From CAVSVP01 sp963731125 (GTDB taxonomy: Bacteria > Pseudomonadota > Gammaproteobacteria > Competibacterales > Competibacteraceae), in NCBI GenBank assembly GCA_963731125.1, contig CAVSVP010000007.1, forward strand, positions 1 to 64,000: a stretch of 64,000 nucleotides of DNA. The letters are read 5' to 3'. The translations under genes and the position numbers were made by a program. Under the pieces are notes generated by a model, which saw only the letters and a program-made list of their open reading frames with translations, was not told the origin of the DNA and searched no databases. Of the stretch, positions 62,635-64,000 are shown in pieces (the first letter of the stretch is position 1; each line of letters begins with the position of its first letter).

Positions 62635-62663
62635 CTTATATGAATGTTATCACCGTAACTCAA
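62635..62663 (-). promoter_or_regulatory. Predicted promoter of the lasso operon
   Basis: On the minus strand TTGAGT (62663-62658), 17 bases, then TATAAG (62640-62635) makes a plausible sigma-70 promoter. Transcription would begin about 40 bases before ATG 62590, leaving a short leader that includes GGGAG. Confidence 0.45.
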
Positions 62664-62817
62664 TAAAGATATTGCTTTAAGAGAAATATCGCTGGGAACA
62701 GATGGTGGAATTTTTTGTTACGATGAGCACAGCAATCTTCCCTATGTTTAGGTTAACCTTCCTAAAGACAAAACCCGACTGTCCTAAGATTGAAACTTAG
62801 TAGCTGCTTTACTTATA

Positions 62818-62996
62818 CTCGATGATCAAGTTTTTTCTTCTTGACTTTCGAATAAATTTACGAACTTTAAATTTTTCAAAAAGTTATAGCTTTCAAGCTA
62901 CTGAGCAACTGGAGAGCGGCAATAATCGCTCATATTGATAACCATTTGATTATTCGACATTTGAAAATGTCAAGCACTAAAAACTTGATCATCGAG
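62818..62996. mobile_element. MITE-3 (179 bp)
   Basis: Perfect 18-bp inverted ends CTCGATGATCAAGTTTTT (62818-62835 and 62979-62996) flanked by 5-bp direct repeats TTATA (62813-62817 and 62997-63001). The inside is AT-rich and non-coding. It lies in the 430-base gap between the lasso promoter and msbA and could affect either gene. Confidence 0.8.
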
Positions 62997-63129
62997 TTAT
63001 AGAGAGAAAACAGTTATGTGAGGAGGCTGAAAATTTTGTTAGAGGGATTGGTGATAACCATAAGTCATGACATCCAGGCCAAAAAGCTACCATGCGGTCC
63101 CACTCCACTTTACCAAATTTACCGGCAAC

Positions 63130-64000
63130 ATGATTATTAACAAGGAACTTTACCTTCGTTTACTGAGCTATGTAAAGCCCCATCGCCAGGTTTTTATCAT
63201 CGCCATTCTCGCCATTCTAGTGCTTGCTAGTACCGAACCGTTGTTACCGGCTCTTGTTAAGCCGTTGCTGGATGGCAGTTTTGTAGAAAAGGACCCCATC
63301 GCCATCAAACTCATGCCGCTACTGCTGGCAGGCGTATTTCTGATACGTGGCATAGCCAGTTTTGTGGGAGCTGTCGCAATGCGTTGGGTCGCTAACCGGG
63401 TGGTCATGGATTTGCGCAATGAAATGTTTGCGCGACTGCTGACGCTGCCTGTTCACCGTTTCGACGATACTCCCGGTGGTATCTTGCTGTCTAAGTTGAC
63501 TTACGATGTCACGCAGGTAATGGAAGCGTCTACCCAAGCGGTTGTAACTCTGGTTAGGGATAGCGTGGCAGTCGCCGGTCTGTTGGCATGGATTTTTTAC
63601 CTTAACTGGGAACTTGCTTTAATTACCTTTTTTATCGCTCCGAGTATCGCCCTTATCGTTAGGCTCATCAGCCGACGTCTGCGCCGTCTAAGCCGGGAAT
63701 TGCAGGTCGCCATGGGTACTTTAAACCATATCATCGAGGAGGTGATTCAAGGTCATAGGGTAGTCAAGGTGTTTGCCGGAGAAGCTTATGAAACCAAGCG
63801 TTTTCGGCGTATCAGCAATCGGGTACGCCATTTCAACATGAAACTGGCTATTGCTTCTGAGGCTAGCGTACCCATCGTGCAACTGTTAACGGTGTCGGGC
63901 TTAGCAACGGTCATCTATATTGCCTCTTTGCAATCTGCAGCTAATGAAATTACCGTGGGAGGATTCGTTTCGTTATTTGGTGCAATGGCCATGCTGCTTG
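63130..64000 (+). CDS. msbA: Lipid A flippase MsbA (partial, runs off the window)
   Basis: 290 codons are present, starting MIINKELYLRLLSYVKPHRQ. An in-frame ATG at 63067 would add 21 residues; neither has a strong Shine-Dalgarno site. This part is the transmembrane domain of an ABC exporter: hydrophobic helices at VFIIAILAILVLAS, the first cytoplasmic loops (RLLTLPVHRFDDTPGGILLS) and LNHIIEEVIQGHRVVKVFAG. The ATPase domain lies beyond the window. Similarity of the N-terminus to MsbA and the closeness to waaA and hldE favour lipid A transport. It could also export the lasso peptide, which has no other transporter here. Confidence 0.85.
   Translation, partial: MIINKELYLRLLSYVKPHRQVFIIAILAILVLASTEPLLPALVKPLLDGSFVEKDPIAIKLMPLLLAGVFLIRGIASFVGAVAMRWVANRVVMDLRNEMFARLLTLPVHRFDDTPGGILLSKLTYDVTQVMEASTQAVVTLVRDSVAVAGLLAWIFYLNWELALITFFIAPSIALIVRLISRRLRRLSRELQVAMGTLNHIIEEVIQGHRVVKVFAGEAYETKRFRRISNRVRHFNMKLAIASEASVPIVQLLTVSGLATVIYIASLQSAANEITVGGFVSLFGAMAMLL

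Noticed and set aside
62817..62997. Inverted repeats before msbA considered as an operator or terminator pair.
   Set aside because: The 5-bp direct repeats and 18-bp perfect ends fit a MITE better than an operator.

Overview
The window looks like chromosomal DNA of a gammaproteobacterium. The evidence is the lipid A/LPS core genes (waaA, hldE, msbA), an Slp-family lipoprotein, a TAXI-type fused TRAP permease, Shine-Dalgarno starts and a Pseudomonas-type parS palindrome. No tRNA, rRNA or CRISPR array was seen, and I do not assign a species.

Region 1 (1-38,070) is almost solid mobile DNA, much of it nested. From the left it holds the 5' part of a probable group II intron inside an IS4-type transposase, an IS4 element with a nonsense mutation, a truncated IS1634 gene, a Tn5-like remnant, a perfect parS-like site (3551-3566), an IS1-like element that truncates an IS66 element, and an IS701 element (7426-13155). 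The IS701 element has swallowed an IS5, which contains an IS3, which contains a MITE; a further DDE element sits in its right end. An IS21 whose matching ends lie at about 14,400 and 28,390 encloses ISKra4, ISAs1, IS701, IS630, a large unclassified IS, a second IS3 copy, a serine-recombinase module and several MITEs. The rest (28.4-38.1 kb) holds an IS256-like element, an IS630 inside another IS630, a zinc-ribbon gene pair cut by an IS5, a double-transposase ISAzo13 element inside that IS5, and a third IS701. Many junctions are base-exact: target duplications and interrupted reading frames can be rejoined, so the order of insertion can be read.

Region 2 (38.1-54.2 kb) is mostly ordinary chromosome: a decayed metallophosphoesterase, a ParB-like protein, a dCTP-deaminase-like protein, rnhA, a VOC protein with an SDR, an intact IS630, a fused TRAP permease, two lipoproteins, a LEA14-like lipoprotein, a 16-repeat Sel1 protein, an IS701 copy, a small membrane protein and a second SDR. 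Both SDRs lack the catalytic tyrosine.

Region 3 (54.2-64.0 kb) holds waaA and hldE on the minus strand and msbA on the plus strand. Between them lies a six-gene lasso-peptide cluster on the minus strand: PqqD-like leader-binding protein, transglutaminase-like leader peptidase, asparagine-synthetase-like cyclase, a 53-residue precursor (59802-59963), an HPr-kinase-like protein and a nucleotidyltransferase-like protein. The predicted core starts at Ser, has Asp at ring positions 8 and 9, and ends in Ser, which fits C-terminal tailoring by the kinase and nucleotidyltransferase. The precursor gene lies fourth, after the cyclase. No dedicated exporter is visible; the neighbouring MsbA is probably the lipid A flippase. 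A 179-bp MITE-like element lies between the cluster promoter and msbA. This cluster is the most promising undescribed system in the window.
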